Shown here: piece after piece, positions 11,687-23,652 of the stretch
Numbering within the stretch: the first letter of the stretch is position 1
How the letters are laid out: each line of letters opens with the position of its first letter
Source of the DNA: Chrysopilus asiliformis
Taxonomy: Eukaryota > Arthropoda > Insecta > Diptera > Rhagionidae
DNA length: 64,000 nucleotides
Assembly (NCBI GenBank): GCA_964034945.1
Contig: OZ035963.1
Coordinates: 36,208,361-36,272,360 of the forward strand
Reading direction: 5' to 3'
Translations under genes and position numbers: made by a program
The notes under the pieces: model-generated
What the model was told of the DNA's origin: nothing
What the model saw: only the letters and a program-made list of their open reading frames with translations
Database searches by the model: none

Positions 11687-12152
11687 AGCTATAATTGCCA
11701 ATCTGGCAATCATTGGAGACCCGTATGGTGATATTCGTATCAAAATTCGAACAGTTGTACCAAAATTTCACTTTGAAGTCAAACTTTCCAATAAGATTTT
11801 TTAAAATTTATTCCAATCGGATTTTGATGTATGGAAGTTTTCGTTCGTATGGGGGGTACCCCCCCTAATGATCCATTTTTACCCATTAACGAACTTAGCC
11901 TCGCTTTTTACGAAAAACGGATCTGCGCAAAATTTCAAGTCTCTAGCTCAATCCGTGCGCCCGTAATCCGCGCCACAGACAGACGGACAGACGGACAGAC
12001 AGACAGACAGACGGACATGCAGAAATTAATTATTTTTATCATTCTAAACACACTGGTGTAATTCATTTTTATGTGTGATGACGGGATCTTGGCGTTACAA
12101 ACGGTAAGGCAAAGTTAATATACCCTTTGGTTTCACCATACGGGTATAAAAA
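11687..12152 (-). mobile_element. Helentron-like DINE-1/mini-me repeat
   Basis: On the minus strand it runs from TATACCCGTATGGTGAAACC, through a (GTCY)n microsatellite (plus strand 11976-12017), to an inverted CACCATACGGGT, then a hairpin ATTGCCA...TGGCAAT and the end near CTTTTGTTATG. Subterminal inverted repeats, a central tetranucleotide repeat and a 3' hairpin are the described plan of DINE-1/mini-me (non-autonomous Helentrons). It sits inside the pogo element. Confidence 0.8.
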
Positions 12153-12369
12153 AAGCAAATGAAAGTCACAGATTTTTTTCCAAATAAATAATTACATGTC
12201 CAAAAAATAAAAAATTCTTTTAACATAAATAAATTATGTATATTTGTTCTTCAAATTAAAAAAATACTGAAATATGTAGGTAGTTTTTGTCAGCTTAATA
12301 TAGTGAACCATTTGATTTAGTGAATAGGCTTGGTTTTTTTGAGTTCACTATATCGCGAGTGTACTGTAC

Positions 12370-13480
12370 ATTCATTCATTCCGTTTTTACCGCGGTTTTT
12401 TTTACATGTATTGGTATCAATTTTTCACTTGGATTTATGGAATGGTGTTTTTGCAGCTACAGAACTAAATTACATATCGATATATTTTCGTTATTTAGAA
12501 ATATTTAGTTGGTCTTCAATGCTAATGCACAATTTACCGTTTTCGGGTTGACTTCTTGGTGGTACCAGAATATTTATTTTTCCTCTAATGAAATATTGTT
12601 GAAGGCGGTATTTTTGTTAAATTTGCTACTCCTTTTATTCGCCCCCTAATATTTGAAAATTGTAAAAAACAAGCATCCAGATTTTCTAAATTCTAAGGTT
12701 TTGTGATTTTTTTAAATGTTTAATTCTCATTTGCCATATTACTGTAGACCAGGGGCGGCATTTCGCAAGTGTGCAGTGCGGACGCCAACGAAAATCCCAA
12801 TGTTAATTAAATGCTGCACCAGTGACCAATGGCGAATCTTTAATTTTCCACGGACAAAAAAAAAACCAAATGTGGATCATGTCCCCAATACAACCATTCA
12901 TATATTATGAGAATGTAGTTGTGGATCCTCATGTTAAGGCAAATGTTTTGATAGCGAATTACGCAGCCAACTCTTGCCTCTCGTAATTCAACCAGCCTAC
13001 TATCACGGAATTAATAATTTGCCTAGAGTGGCTTTATGTTTTGAGACAATCTAAAACCCCATATTTTTCTTTCAAATATATTTTGACTGTGTTTTTTTTC
13101 GTATCATGGGTGATTTTCCTTAATTTAGTAGACCTATACTTATTTATAAAATGAATGTGTGCGGTTTTATTGAATTATGTATATAATTTTATTCAAGTGT
13201 ACTTCACCACTACGTTTTAGATACTACATTCTTCGAACTAAATTTTATCGCATTTTTCCAGAAAATCAGCTGTTAATCAATTGATGGCTCAAGTATATAA
13301 CTGGTCAAAAAGCTCCACAGTAAAAAATCCAGCGTTGTTAAATCACACGGGTGTAGTCAGTTTCTTTAGGGACTGAGTGGGTCATTCCTTAAAATTATTG
13401 AATGTTTTAATTGTTCTTTCAGAAAATCGATGGTTTCGGTGGCACATGGCGTCATCCTGTTGAATACACACCCCGATCAG
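12370..13480. other. Non-coding, nothing certain
   Basis: No gene seen. CAGGGGCGGC near 12750 resembles the start of a hAT terminal repeat, but no partner end was found nearby. Confidence 0.35.
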
Positions 13481-13790
13481 GTCAATATAATCCCAATTTA
13501 AAAACAAAATATTTTATATGAACAGCACAGGATTTTCTTATATCAAATCTACTTCTCTGTGCAATTTACATTTATAACTGGACGAATAAAATATTAGTTT
13601 AGATAAAAACATCAAACTTTCGTATTATAAAACCTGAAATATCTCGATAACGGCAAAATATATCGATTTACGGTTAAAGGCAAACACGTAGGGAGTTTTA
13701 ATGTCAATTCTTCTTTTAACAGCCTTAGTATTTCGAATAACCGCGGACAATTTGCAAAGATTTTATTTTCAACTTTTTAATCTGTATATA
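13480..13790 (-). repeat. Diverged reverse copy related to 6520-6700
   Basis: It shares GAACAGCACA, AATAAAATATTAGTT and AAATATCTCGATAACGG in the same order as the sequence at 6525-6660, and so belongs to the GTCY repeat family B. Confidence 0.5.
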
Positions 13791-13794
13791 GATA

Positions 13795-14302
13795 AATATA
13801 AAAATGGAAGTTTGTCTGTTGGTTGGTTGGTTTGAGATTACAAAACTCAAAAACTACTCGACCGATTTTTACGCGGTTTTTTGGAAAATGATCTGCGTTG
13901 CCAGGAGCAGCTATGTTAGATTTTCAAAATTCCAAACAGAAGGTCCTGTAAGGATAACGAAAATATCCTTTTTCCCATTCTTCCCCGGAAAAATTGGTAA
14001 TATGGGGTTTTTGGGGTCGCTGATCACGAATCTGGTATTAGATTTTCAAAATTCGAAACGGAAGGTCCTGTAAGGATAACGAAAATATCCTTTTTCCCAT
14101 TCTTCCCCGGAAAAATTGGTAATATGGGGTTTTTGGGGTCACCGATCACGAATCCGGTGTTGGAATTTTAAAATGCGACACAGAAGGTCCTGTACGGATA
14201 ACGTTTTTTCCCAAAAGTTTTAAAGTTATTTATGGTTTTTTGGAATTCTAAAATTTATACAAAAAACTTTAAGCTGGCAACATAGGGTCTGCTAGTAAAA
14301 AT
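13795..14302 (+). mobile_element. Helitron-like repeat with 122-bp tandem units
   Basis: The start has a GTTTGTCTGTTGGTTGG phrase, then AAAACTACTCGACCGATTTT, then three units that begin AGGTCCTGTAAGGATAACG at 13941, 14063 and 14185 (period 122). It ends in GGGTCTGCTAGT; CTAGT fits the CTRRT end of Helitrons. A reversed relative lies at 52115-52740. Superfamily assignment is tentative. Confidence 0.6.
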
Positions 14303-14634
14303 ATATTGACAACGGTAAAACAGAGCAGATAAGGGTTACACAATTTCGGGAAATATTATTCTTATTACAGAGATATGTGTAAGGGTTCGAGATATCAACT
14401 TTTTTCATACATAAGCTGCCGTTTACATCTGACACTTTATTCCGTGAATATTATTTTGTAACCCAAAATTCAAGTGAAGTTTATTCCTGAAAGAACAGGC
14501 ATTTTTTCATACAAAAATAAATTCCAATTTTGACAACTTTTGCTACGTGAATTTATTCTGCGATAGATAAATAAAATCCGCGGAAATAATTTTGAATAAA
14601 ATTCGCGGAGAAATTCTTGAGTAAACGGAACCTA

Positions 14635-14782
14635 AAGCCCAAATCAGACTAAAGATTGCGATTACGATTGAGCTTCCTCGACCAATGAGACCAAAGCTTT
14701 CATTTTCCTATCTTTGAAGGCTTTGTTATCATTGGCCGAGAAGCTTCAATCTTAATCGCAATCGTTAGTCTGAATTGGGCTT
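14635..14782. mobile_element. 148-bp foldback MITE, TA flanks
   Basis: AAGCCCAAATCAGACTAA is inverted at the right end with one mismatch, and the complementarity continues for about 45 bp. TA lies on both sides. Non-coding. Confidence 0.75.
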
Positions 14783-14789
14783 TAGACTA

Positions 14790-15470
14790 CTAAAAACGCG
14801 TAATTTCCAAGAAAAACGCAAAAAACCAATTTTACATTTTCTCTAATTTTCTGCAATTTTTCTTTATTTTCGGTCTCATAAATTTCATTTATTTTCATGT
14901 CCTGCCACAGCATTTTCCAAGACATTTCTAATTTCTTGAACAATAATATTCGAAAAAAAAATTTGTCTGTAGTGTCATTTTAATAGAGACGAAATTTTAG
15001 AGTGAAAAATTTTCTGGCCAAATATTTTTAATTGACGAGGAAATTTCACTGGCAAATAAATTATTTACAAATTTTTAGAAAACAGAAAAAAATACGACCA
15101 ATTTTTGTTTTCATTGATATTTTACAGTTCACTTGCACCTTCGGGTTCGGCCAAACCTTCGGATTAATTTTAGCCAATGGCGAACTTTGGCAGAAGGTGT
15201 GATTTTTGGCCGAAGTCGATTAATCGGTCAGACTCTAGATACGAATTTGGGTCTTGTTTTTTAGACGCGTACAAATACTGTGCGTAACAATACTGAATAA
15301 ATTTTAGATGCCTACAAATACTGTGGTTTTACCCAATTCTCTTTTTACACGATGTTTGTTTACCTGTAGAATTTTGTGCTTTTTGTTTTCAATAATAGTT
15401 TTTTTATTAAAATAATTTTATTTTACCTGGTTTTTACATGTTTTAAGAATATGAAATCAATCACCTAGTT
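14790..15470. other. Non-coding stretch
   Basis: No gene seen. Around 15128-15240 are GGTTCGGCCAAACCTTCGG-type motifs, shared with about 19560-19620 and 30955-31020. Confidence 0.4.
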
Positions 15471-15472
15471 TT

Positions 15473-15864
15473 GATATTAGTTATGACAACTTTAGTATTC
15501 AACTTTTGTCATAACTAATATTGCGTTTGCACGAATGACAATCTGGCATAAAAGAATGGACAACTTCATTCTTTTATGAGAGATTGACATTTTCTGACAG
15601 AAAAAATTACAAAAATTATGCCATTTACACGGGAATTAACATAATGACAAGAAAAAAATGACAAATTTGTCATTCGTGTAAATGTAGCATAATATTGCGT
15701 TTGCACGAATGACAATCTGGCATAAAAGAATGGACAAGTTCATTCTTTTATGAGAGATTGACATTTTCTGACAGAAAAAATTACAAAAATTATGCCATTT
15801 ACACGGGAATTAACATAATGACAAGAAAAAAATGACAAATTTGTCATTCGTGTAAATGTAGCAT
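15473..15864. mobile_element. Partial foldback elements (family of 9293)
   Basis: The sequence holds the centre and right arm of the TGCTACATTTACACG family (15473-15689), then a second right arm in the same orientation (15691-15864) followed by TAA. The left arms are missing, so these are truncated or recombined copies. Confidence 0.8.
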
Positions 15865-16433
15865 AACATACTAGTTGGGAGGGCGTAATCTTTCTCAGAT
15901 AGCGATTTATGCAACATTTGGAAGTTCACTGCGTAAAATTCGGACCCCAAAAAGCACAAAACATGAAGATACTGTTAACTATTACACCAATTTAAGGGTG
16001 TATTTGACGTTTTCGCCTGCGGTGTGATTGTTTTTAAATCTTTTGCCAATATATATATGCTTATTTAAAATTTCGCATTCGTCACAATTTTTGTTGCATG
16101 CCGAAGAACAAATATTTATATCGTTTTTATCGAATAGATAATCAAAAACAAAAATTGCGACAAACCTTGTCTCTCTCAAAATTTCCAAGCACTTAAAAAA
16201 GGGTTTTTATTATGAGAGGGGCGCCAAATACAGGTTTTGCCTCGGGCGCCGCTTTGGCTTTCTCAGTAGAACTGTGAAATTATTATGTCAAAATGTAAAG
16301 TAAATATCGCTGCGATCCCTATTGGAAAACCTATGGCCCCATTGGAAAACCCCTTTAGAATTACATGTATGTACAATATATTAAGGCCAGTCAATTTTCT
16401 CTACTAGTATATTTCTAAAATTCAATAGATATT

Positions 16434-16706
16434 TCCATTTTTCACTGGAATTTCCCAACTTATTCTTCCACGGTATATATTTCCCTATTTGTATATATTT
16501 CGTGCACGACTTCTTCCTTGAGCCTTCTCGTTTTATTTCGCGAACAACAAGACTGGAACGATTTACCATCCGATGTGTTCCCGCCGACTATAACCTACAG
16601 AAGTTCAAGGAGAACATAAACCGACATCTGCTTTTGTTCTTCCGACCATCCTGAGCTGTGCTTCGGCATTAAAGGGTCTTAAGCTCTGGCTGGAACCATA
16701 AAAAAA
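16434..16706 (+). mobile_element. 3' fragment of a non-LTR retrotransposon
   Basis: It matches the last 300 bp of the element at 54613-56625 (shared ACTTCTTCCTTGAGCC, GCGAACAACAAGACT, GTGCTTCGGCATTAAAGGGT) and ends in the same TCTGGCTGGAAC plus an A-rich tail. It is 5'-truncated with several small deletions. Confidence 0.8.
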
Positions 16707-16831
16707 AGAATATTTCTAAAATTCAATAATTCAAACCGTTTTCAAGATATGTTTTCTTCGATTCTACTGTTACTAGAATTATTGTTATTGTATTCGCGAA
16801 TGGATACACTTTGGTGTGATTTTTTTTGATA

Positions 16832-17508
16832 GAGTAAGTTCGGGTAATGTGGTACACCATCATTTCTCGGATATGAGATGTCGCATCGCAAAATCAAACA
16901 TACAAAACTGTTATTAGTGAAATTCGGTAACCATTGTTGGTGTTGACAAGTCCTTGTTTTATCAGGTTATACCGGCATTTTCTGAAAAACGTTTTTGAGC
17001 AAAATCAAAATTTTATTGTCTCCACATTCAAGTGAATCTCGAAAGCCAACTTTAAGTTGTTTTTTTTAACTGTGAATCAGTGAACGATTATTTAGACAAC
17101 ACATTTGGTTCTTGAAAGAAACATTTTTGGATTGCGGCGAATTTGACTAAGAAATCATTTTTTTGATTTGTCATGGTGAAAACGGCTAATGTGGCATACT
17201 ATTTCTTCCATACAAATATTTAATATTTGAATGGATGAAACAGTATTCCACATTACCCGCCTTAAATATTTCTATGGAAGAAACAGTATACCACATTACC
17301 CGCCAATTTTTCGAAGGACGACTTTTTCAGTTAGTGTACTTTTTTGATCATTTTTTTGTTTTTATGTTTATGATTGGTAACATTGCTGTGGAATTTTATA
17401 GGCAAGCCTCTTGAGGTATCGTAAACAAAATTCTAACATAATTGCTTTAAAAACTAGTGGTTTATTATGAAAATAAAAGAAGGTGTACCACAATATCCGA
17501 ACTTACTC
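16832..17508. mobile_element. 677-bp Tc1/mariner-type MITE
   Basis: GAGTAAGTTCGG plus GTGGTACACC are inverted at the other end, and TA flanks both sides. A phrase CCACATTACCCGCC repeats twice at about 17258 and 17289. Non-coding. Confidence 0.75.
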
Positions 17509-17509
17509 T

Positions 17510-20075
17510 ACTTTACAAGCAGCTTCATATGGCGTATAAACCAATTTCTAAATTAAAGTAAACATGTTTTGAATTCCATCAAAATCTTCAAATGGTCTTA
17601 AATAGTGTTGATGACTAATGCCAGATGTTATTGATTATGTCATCAAGAATTAACAAATGCCTTAACAATTGGGGGTTTTATATTGTGTTCGTGTAATACT
17701 TTCTAGTATCTTATTTGACTTTTCACACTCTGATTTGGATAGTAACTGAAAAATTATTCAAATGTAAATTTTATCATGTAGGATGCATTTGTTAGTTTGA
17801 CCATTTGTGTATGAGTTAAGTGGACAAAAAATATCAATTAGGTCAATTTCTGAACACCAGTGTGAGTTGCATGTTTTTTTGTTTTTGATGTTATCGGCTA
17901 ATTCTTCTTTATTCACTGTATATTATTCTGCGGTTGGTAATTTTTCAGGTAAAAATTAAAATTTGCTTATTAGATTTTTTTTTTAATGATCTGGATAGCT
18001 TACCGGTACATATGGCTTTTAATTTTATAACAGAACTTGAATTAAAAACATTGATGAGGTCGGTCAACAAAGTGGTTCATTTGAAAGTTTATTTAAATTG
18101 TTAAATTTAACACGCTTGCGCTTTGTCATACGTCGCAATAGACAATTGTTGATTGAAATTCGCTCTGTTGTGTTGGGCCCTACATTTCAGATTAGTCGTT
18201 CGCTATTATGTTGATTAATAAACCTGAAAATCAAACATGTAGATACTTACTAGACTTTATTTTTTTCTCTGCCGGGTGCTTAAATTAAATACGAGTGGAT
18301 ATTGAATGTTTAATATTTAAAAAAAACCACGTGTTCTCCAAAAGCAGTTCCAGGAAATAAAAAATCGTCCCTTTATAATGGCGCAATTACATTTGAGTTT
18401 GTTGGTGTTTTTATCTCAATATAAGAAGCATATAAAAGTACTGTAAACACTCGTCTAAGGCGGTAGTTAGGTTCCTGAAAATATCGCGTTATACATATCA
18501 GCGTTATATGAGGCTCATGTTTCAAATAAAATGCGGTTTGGCAACCTAGAAATAGGTTGCCAAACCGCTTTTTTAATTGTTTAAACTACAATGACATATC
18601 TAAACAAAAAAAAAATATTTTTTATCCAAATAATTCATGTAAATGAAAATGTGGACCCTAAAATGAATGGAAATTCCGTGAAATTTACTGAACGTCAATC
18701 AATAAAACTTAAAGAAAAACATTTAAAGTGGAAAGTAAATATTGCTTTATTTATTTAAAGAATTTTATTGTTGCTTTTAAATTTATTTTTCTGTGCGCAG
18801 ATATATCTTTGTTTAATTTTAAAATTTGAGGTTATCTCAGATATACTCGAGCTTTCCCAAAGATATCTCGTTTTTTAAAATCAGTCGAAATCGATCTGTT
18901 TGCTCTATTGAGATCAGGATTGAGGTTCTCGGTGAGAACTTTCAAATTCAAATAACGCACTCCCTAAGGCCCCGTTTACACCTGAGTTGTTTTCTTGAAT
19001 TTTTAAACGAATTTTATTCAGAATTTATTTTCCAAATTTTATCGTACATCTAAAGTTTACAAAATTTGAATTTATTCTGAGAATTTTCTATAAAAAATTT
19101 CAAATCATTGAAAAATTTTTTGTAATCCTCTATTCACTAATCATTTACGTTTCATCCAAATCGAACCTTTAGTTTTCGAGTAATTGCCAAAAAAAACTTT
19201 TTTTTTGCATGAAACCCCCTTAAAACTGAATTACTGACCAAATGAAAAAACACTTGTCGAATATTTTTTATAGTTCTACAAATGTTTCATTATAATCAGA
19301 GAGTGACACTTCCGTAGGTTTGCTTGCGAGTGTGACGTTAAACAAAATTCAAGGCGTATACAATACTGAGGGTACACATAATTGGGGTTTAAATTTATTA
19401 AAAATAACTTTTCCTCGATGTCAACAAAATTTTTCTTTATTATTGATGGGAATTGTTTGTGCTCTTGTCTCGTACATTTTCAAATGTTTCTGTTATTTTT
19501 AACGAAAAAAATTATTTAATAGAACCGCAATTGCTTTTCTCTCACGGTAAACCTTCATCTCAGTTTCGCTTCGACGGAAGGTTATGAAAAATGCCGAAGT
19601 CGGCTTCGGCCAAAAACTGACGTTCGGTAGGACTATTTTTAACTCCCTTTCCTTGTATCTTTCAATCAATTGAACCAATTGTGATCGCGTTTTCGTTATT
19701 AGGTTGGAAATAATGAAAGGAATATTCCAGTGTTAAACAAAAGAAATGTTCCAAAAAACTTAAAAAATTGAAATATCCCGAAACAAAAAATATTCCTTTA
19801 AAACGCGCATTGGAGTAAATATAAAATTGTTGTGCGTCGGATCAGCCAAATTCAACAATAAATATGCTTTCCCGATGTACACCAATTTTAAATTTAGTCC
19901 AATGATTATATGATTTTATCCTTTTTAAATATTTTTTTTAATTTTGGGGTTTTCGTTTTTTTTAAATTTTTCCTGGATTATAAACACGAAATCGCAACAC
20001 CAGTCCGAAGCAATTTTTTGAATTCCAAGCAATTTTTTTCAAGACTAGCTTATAAAACTCTTTTTAGTTTTATTT
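17510..20075. other. Non-coding, few recognisable repeats
   Basis: No gene seen. It contains a perfect 16-bp hairpin at 18533-18568, a GGCCCCGTTTACACCTGAG block near 18967, a fragment of the CTCCTTGTATCTTT repeat (about 19640-19730, see 26462), and part of a CCCGA/TTTAAATTTA repeat (about 19800-19900, see 26885). Confidence 0.4.
18533..18568. repeat. Perfect hairpin, 16-bp stem, 4-nt loop
   Basis: GCGGTTTGGCAACCTA is followed by GAAA and its exact complement, then six T. A looser palindrome continues outside it, so it is probably the centre of an old foldback. Confidence 0.8.
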
Positions 20076-20195
20076 TTACTTTCTTCTACGGAGTATAATA
20101 AAGTATTGTATTCATGAAAAATTTCGACCTCTTAATTTTGCCTAAAAAACATTTCCCGATCACTCCTGAGTCGATTGGAGTCATATTAAAAAAAT

Positions 20196-20382
20196 GTCTT
20201 TCTGTCTGTCAGTCTGTCAGTCTGTCAGTCTGTCAGTCTGTCCGTCTGTCAGTCTGTCAGTCTATCAGTCTGTCAGTCTGTCAGTATGTCAGTATGTCTG
20301 TCAGTCTCTCAGTCTCTCAGTCTCTCAGTCTCTCAGTCTGTCAGTCTCTCAGTCTCTCAGTCTGTCTGTCTGTCAGTCTGTG
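20196..20382 (+). repeat. GTCT/GTCA tetranucleotide microsatellite
   Basis: About 187 bp of GTCT, GTCA and GTCC units. Much shorter arrays lie at 30157-30185 and 37279-37337 in sister copies. Confidence 0.95.
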
Positions 20383-21017
20383 TACAAGATTTCGCAAAAA
20401 CTAATAGAGCTAGCGCCATGAAATTTTATAGGCATGTTGGGTCCTGAAATGGGACGATCCTATCAACTTTTGGTGGAAATCCGTTAACCGGAAGTATCCA
20501 ATATGGCGGTTTTTCAAAAATCGCAATTTCCTTTTTCTCGATTTACTCCCAAACTACGCGTATTTTAGTGGCCTTATGTATGACAAAACTTGGAGCAAAT
20601 AAAATTTCCCACACTTTTGTCTTTAGCTATAACTCGATATCTCAACCTGTTATCGAGATAAACCGTTATTTCCAAAAAAACAGTTTTTTGAAAATTAACT
20701 GGTTTTTGCTGACTGAATGTATGAAGTGAATGAATGAGAATGGCATTCTGCACAATTTTGTCTTTTACCGTTATCAGTTATCTTTTACCGTTATTGAGAT
20801 ATTTAGATTAAAATATAAAAAATATATTTTTGCAAATTACTTGCAAACTAACGATTTTTCGACAAATCAATTTAAGGAAGAATTGGAGATGTTAAAATTT
20901 TCTACCTTTTTGCCATTTACCGTAAATTGATGTCTTTTACCGTTCTCAAGTTATCTCAAATTTTGTACGTTTTTGATATTTTTGAATAAACCAAGAATTT
21001 ATTGGGAGGTCGTCTTA

Positions 21018-21479
21018 CCCGGCCTTTACACGCGACTATAAAGTCTGTCAGTAGCACAGACTCCAAATGTCAAATTACTGACAACGAATTAGAAGACATT
21101 TAGCGAACTGACAGCCAGTTCATTTTCAAAATGACTTTGTTTGTAACATAGCTACAGTCCCTCGTATTTCAGAGGCATGAATTTTGCTCGTATGCTTCAT
21201 TATTTTAATTATCTCGTTCCTAGTTAGTCTTCTTTCGCCAGTCTGAGAGTTCTAAAAGTAAAAAAAAGAATTAAAAATAATGAATTCATAAAAATTTAAT
21301 AGATTTACCTCAAATTATTCATTTTCCGCCATCTTAGATGTCTGAAATGTCAAATTACTGGCATGTCTGTACTGACTACAAAAATGTCCCGTCAGTACAG
21401 ACTTGTCAGTGCCAGAAAGCATTTACACGCGACTGTGACAGCGACTGTGTCAGTTCTACAGACGCGTGTAAAGGCTGTG
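21018..21479. mobile_element. Harbinger-type MITE with proven empty site
   Basis: The ends share GCCTTTACACGCG. TTA lies at 21015-21017 and 21480-21482. The sister repeats at 30798 and 37986 read GTCGTCTTAGGTTGAC without a break, so the insertion and its 3-bp duplication are certain. Non-coding. Confidence 0.9.
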
Positions 21480-22044
21480 TTAGGTTGACAACGCGACAGG
21501 GCTCTAGCGTAAATTTCGCAGGGTCGTAGATTTTGTAGAAAAAAGTTTTGTGTTGACCACAACTGATATTTTTAAATTAGGGAAGGGGTCTTGGTGTTGT
21601 GACGTATGTTTAGAGGGAGTCGCAAAAGTGTGACACAGTGTAAAAAATGGGGAGACGGGGGTTTAATAGAACCAAATTTAGCGTTATGTATTTTATGGAC
21701 AGCCTCTTAGTGCAGCTTCGACAGTTTTTCTAGGGGAAAACGGTTCGAGGAAGATATAAAATCAGCATTTATGCAAAACTAAAAAAGTTTAAAAAATTAA
21801 TCTTGAGATGAACTAAAAGTCGAAAACAAGTATTGGTAGTAAATACTTTACGAGTCAGTTTTCAAAGGTTCATTATAAATTTTTTTTATATGCATAAATA
21901 TTTAATTGGCGGCTCGACTTTTGTCAATTGGAGTAACTGAAGAGTAGTTTTTTCAACTTATTTTAATTAGAAGCCATTTATTTATTTGCATATCATATTT
22001 ATTAAATTGATCACATTACAACATTAATTTTACTTTTTTTTCAG

Positions 22045-22236
22045 ATTAGAACGATCGAAAGTTCGAGTGTCATTTTTTCAGAGCACTAAGCCACAACAAG
22101 TGAGTCCACCTGATAGTCACATTTATTTTAGAGATAGCACATCACCTCCATCTGATAATTTTGAACAAAGCATTATAAATAACGACATAATGGCAACCGC
22201 AACAGTTATTCAACCAAATTATGACAGACAAATCAG
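22045..22236 (+). CDS. CaaX-box protein gene, internal (or first coding) exon
   Basis: This is the first recognisable exon of the host gene. A long pyrimidine tract and cag acceptor end at 22044, and a gt donor starts at 22237. One frame is open throughout and reads into the exon at 25347 with a split serine codon (AG|C). The acceptor implies an upstream exon that I could not find. Translation either enters from upstream or starts at the ATG at 22190-22192 (MATATVIQPNYDRQ...). The encoded stretch is rich in Ser, Pro, Asp and Asn and has no signal peptide or membrane segment. I do not recognise the family. Evidence that it is real comes from phase agreement across four exons, not from homology. 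Base composition is clearly less AT-rich than the flanking introns. Confidence 0.75.
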
Positions 22237-22372
22237 GTAAAATTGAATTTATTAAATTTTTTTCTTTCAACAATATTTTTTAAAATGAAATTTTAACACG
22301 ATCAGTTGATCAATCAAAATTGGAAATTTAAAATTAAAGTTTAATTTGCCGATAAATCGAAGAAAAGATTAA

Positions 22373-22862
22373 AAAATAGAACTGACTTTAAAAAAGTTTA
22401 AAAAAATAAAGAATATATTTAAAAAAACTAAAACACTAAAAAATAAAAAATATTTTTTAAGATTTATAATTTGTTATATTAAGTACTTTGAAATTTGAGT
22501 ACCAGCAAAATTTTAATTATTACTAAAATCTAGCGCAATGGGTATTCTTATATTTGTAAATCTAAAGTCGTAATAATAGTTGGTATACAAGAAAACGGTA
22601 GTAAATCATTTTGAGACTTTTTTTTTTGCTTAAGATGTATTATACTGATATTGCTTCGACTTTATATTTACAAATATAAGTATACCCATTACGCTAAATT
22701 TTAATAACAATTAAAATTTTGCTGGTACTCAAATTTGATAGTACTTGCTATACCAAATTAAAAATTTTAATTTTTTTTTACTTTTTAGCGCTTTAGTTTG
22801 TTTTAATTATTTTCTTTACTTTTTAAACTTTTTTTAAAGTCGGTTCTATTTTTTTAAATTTT
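22373..22862. mobile_element. Foldback element, CGACTTTAAAAAAAG-type ends
   Basis: Arms of about 200 bp are complementary around a centre near 22615 (for example ATTTGAGTACCAGCAAAATT and its complement). The ends read TAGAACTGACTTTAAAAAA and the complement of TAAAGTCGGTTCTA. Related to the arms at 42608 and 43172. It lies in the first intron of the CaaX gene. Confidence 0.7.
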
Positions 22863-22864
22863 TT

Positions 22865-23640
22865 TGACGTGGATACGTCTTGGATTTTGGTTATGGGGGT
22901 ACAAATTAGAAAATCTGCTTGCTGCGCCAAGATAACAAATTTGCAATCGATGATACTCCATAGTTTGTGGTGACATCCGAACAGAAACTGTGTTATAAGA
23001 TGAGGCCTACATTAAAGCATTGTTTAGGGTATTTTGTTATGTTAAACTATGTTCAATTATTTTTTTAAAGATCAAAATTAAAATTTTTACTGCCGCTGCT
23101 ATGCTGTGTTTGCTGCTTGTGGTACAGATTTCACATTTATACTCTTTTTATGCTCCTCCTTTGTGTGAATTGAATTTGATGTATTGATTGCCATGTTATT
23201 TCGTTCTTTTCGCTCTTAACGGCAAAAGCGGTTGCTGTGGTTTCCGACTCTCGTTCTTGGTACGAAAATGATTTCTATTTAAGTTTTCGCTTATTGTTCA
23301 AAGCGGTTTGTGGGTCTCGCATAAAAATGAATGAAAGCCTCGGCGATGGCTGTTGGGTATGATGCACACACATATATAAGTATGTATTTCATTAGTAAGA
23401 GAGCGAAATTTCGCTCCCAGCATTAAAGTTCTGTTCAGGGTTGTGACTTTTGATTTTCGAAATCGTAATAAATCGGGCGAAAAATAGTAGTAGAATCGAT
23501 GAAATAGTAGTAAATTTATGTAAAACCTTCGTTATCATATATATATAACTAATTTGAACGAAAGACTATAAATGGGAGCGTTTTGAACACTGTATGTAAG
23601 ATATTTATTTCTTACTTCTCTTATCATAAACCAATTATAA
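22865..23640. other. Intronic non-coding sequence
   Basis: No exon seen. CAGGGTTGTGACTTTTG at about 23438 resembles a hAT end without a partner. Confidence 0.4.
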
Positions 23641-23652
23641 ATAAAATTATTA

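Larger units (their letters stand above)
11272..12366 (+). mobile_element. pogo/Tigger-type element, deleted and interrupted
   Basis: The ends CAGTACACTCGCG are inverted, with TA outside each (11270-11271 and 12367-12368). The subterminal regions repeat ATAGTGAAC. A remnant of a pogo transposase lies inside, and a Helentron-like repeat has inserted behind it. Confidence 0.85.
20078..21555 (+). mobile_element. GTCY-microsatellite repeat, family B, with nested MITE
   Basis: It begins TTCTTCTACGGAGTATAATA and carries a long GTCT/GTCA array (20196-20382). It then has the block GAGCTAGCGCCATGAAATTT, a GGCGGTTTTTCAAAAATCGC block, and the 3' part ending GGTCGTAGATTTTGTAGAA. Copies at 30029, 37157 and 50412 give the same order. 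It is non-coding; the Ser/Val/Cys/Gln open frames are just the microsatellite. The insertion at 21018-21479 splits the 3' part. The plan (unique 5' block, GTCY array, unique 3' block) recalls mini-me. Confidence 0.75.

Noticed and set aside
12749..16260. One long hAT element between CAGGGGCGGC and GGGCGCCGCTTTGG
   Set aside because: No matching inverted end or 8-bp duplication was found; the motifs are probably from separate worn copies.
18533..18580. Rho-independent terminator
   Set aside because: The form fits, but the context is eukaryotic without an upstream gene.
20114..20421. Long open frames of Ser-Val-Cys-Gln repeats
   Set aside because: They are translations of the GTCT/GTCA microsatellite, not a protein gene.
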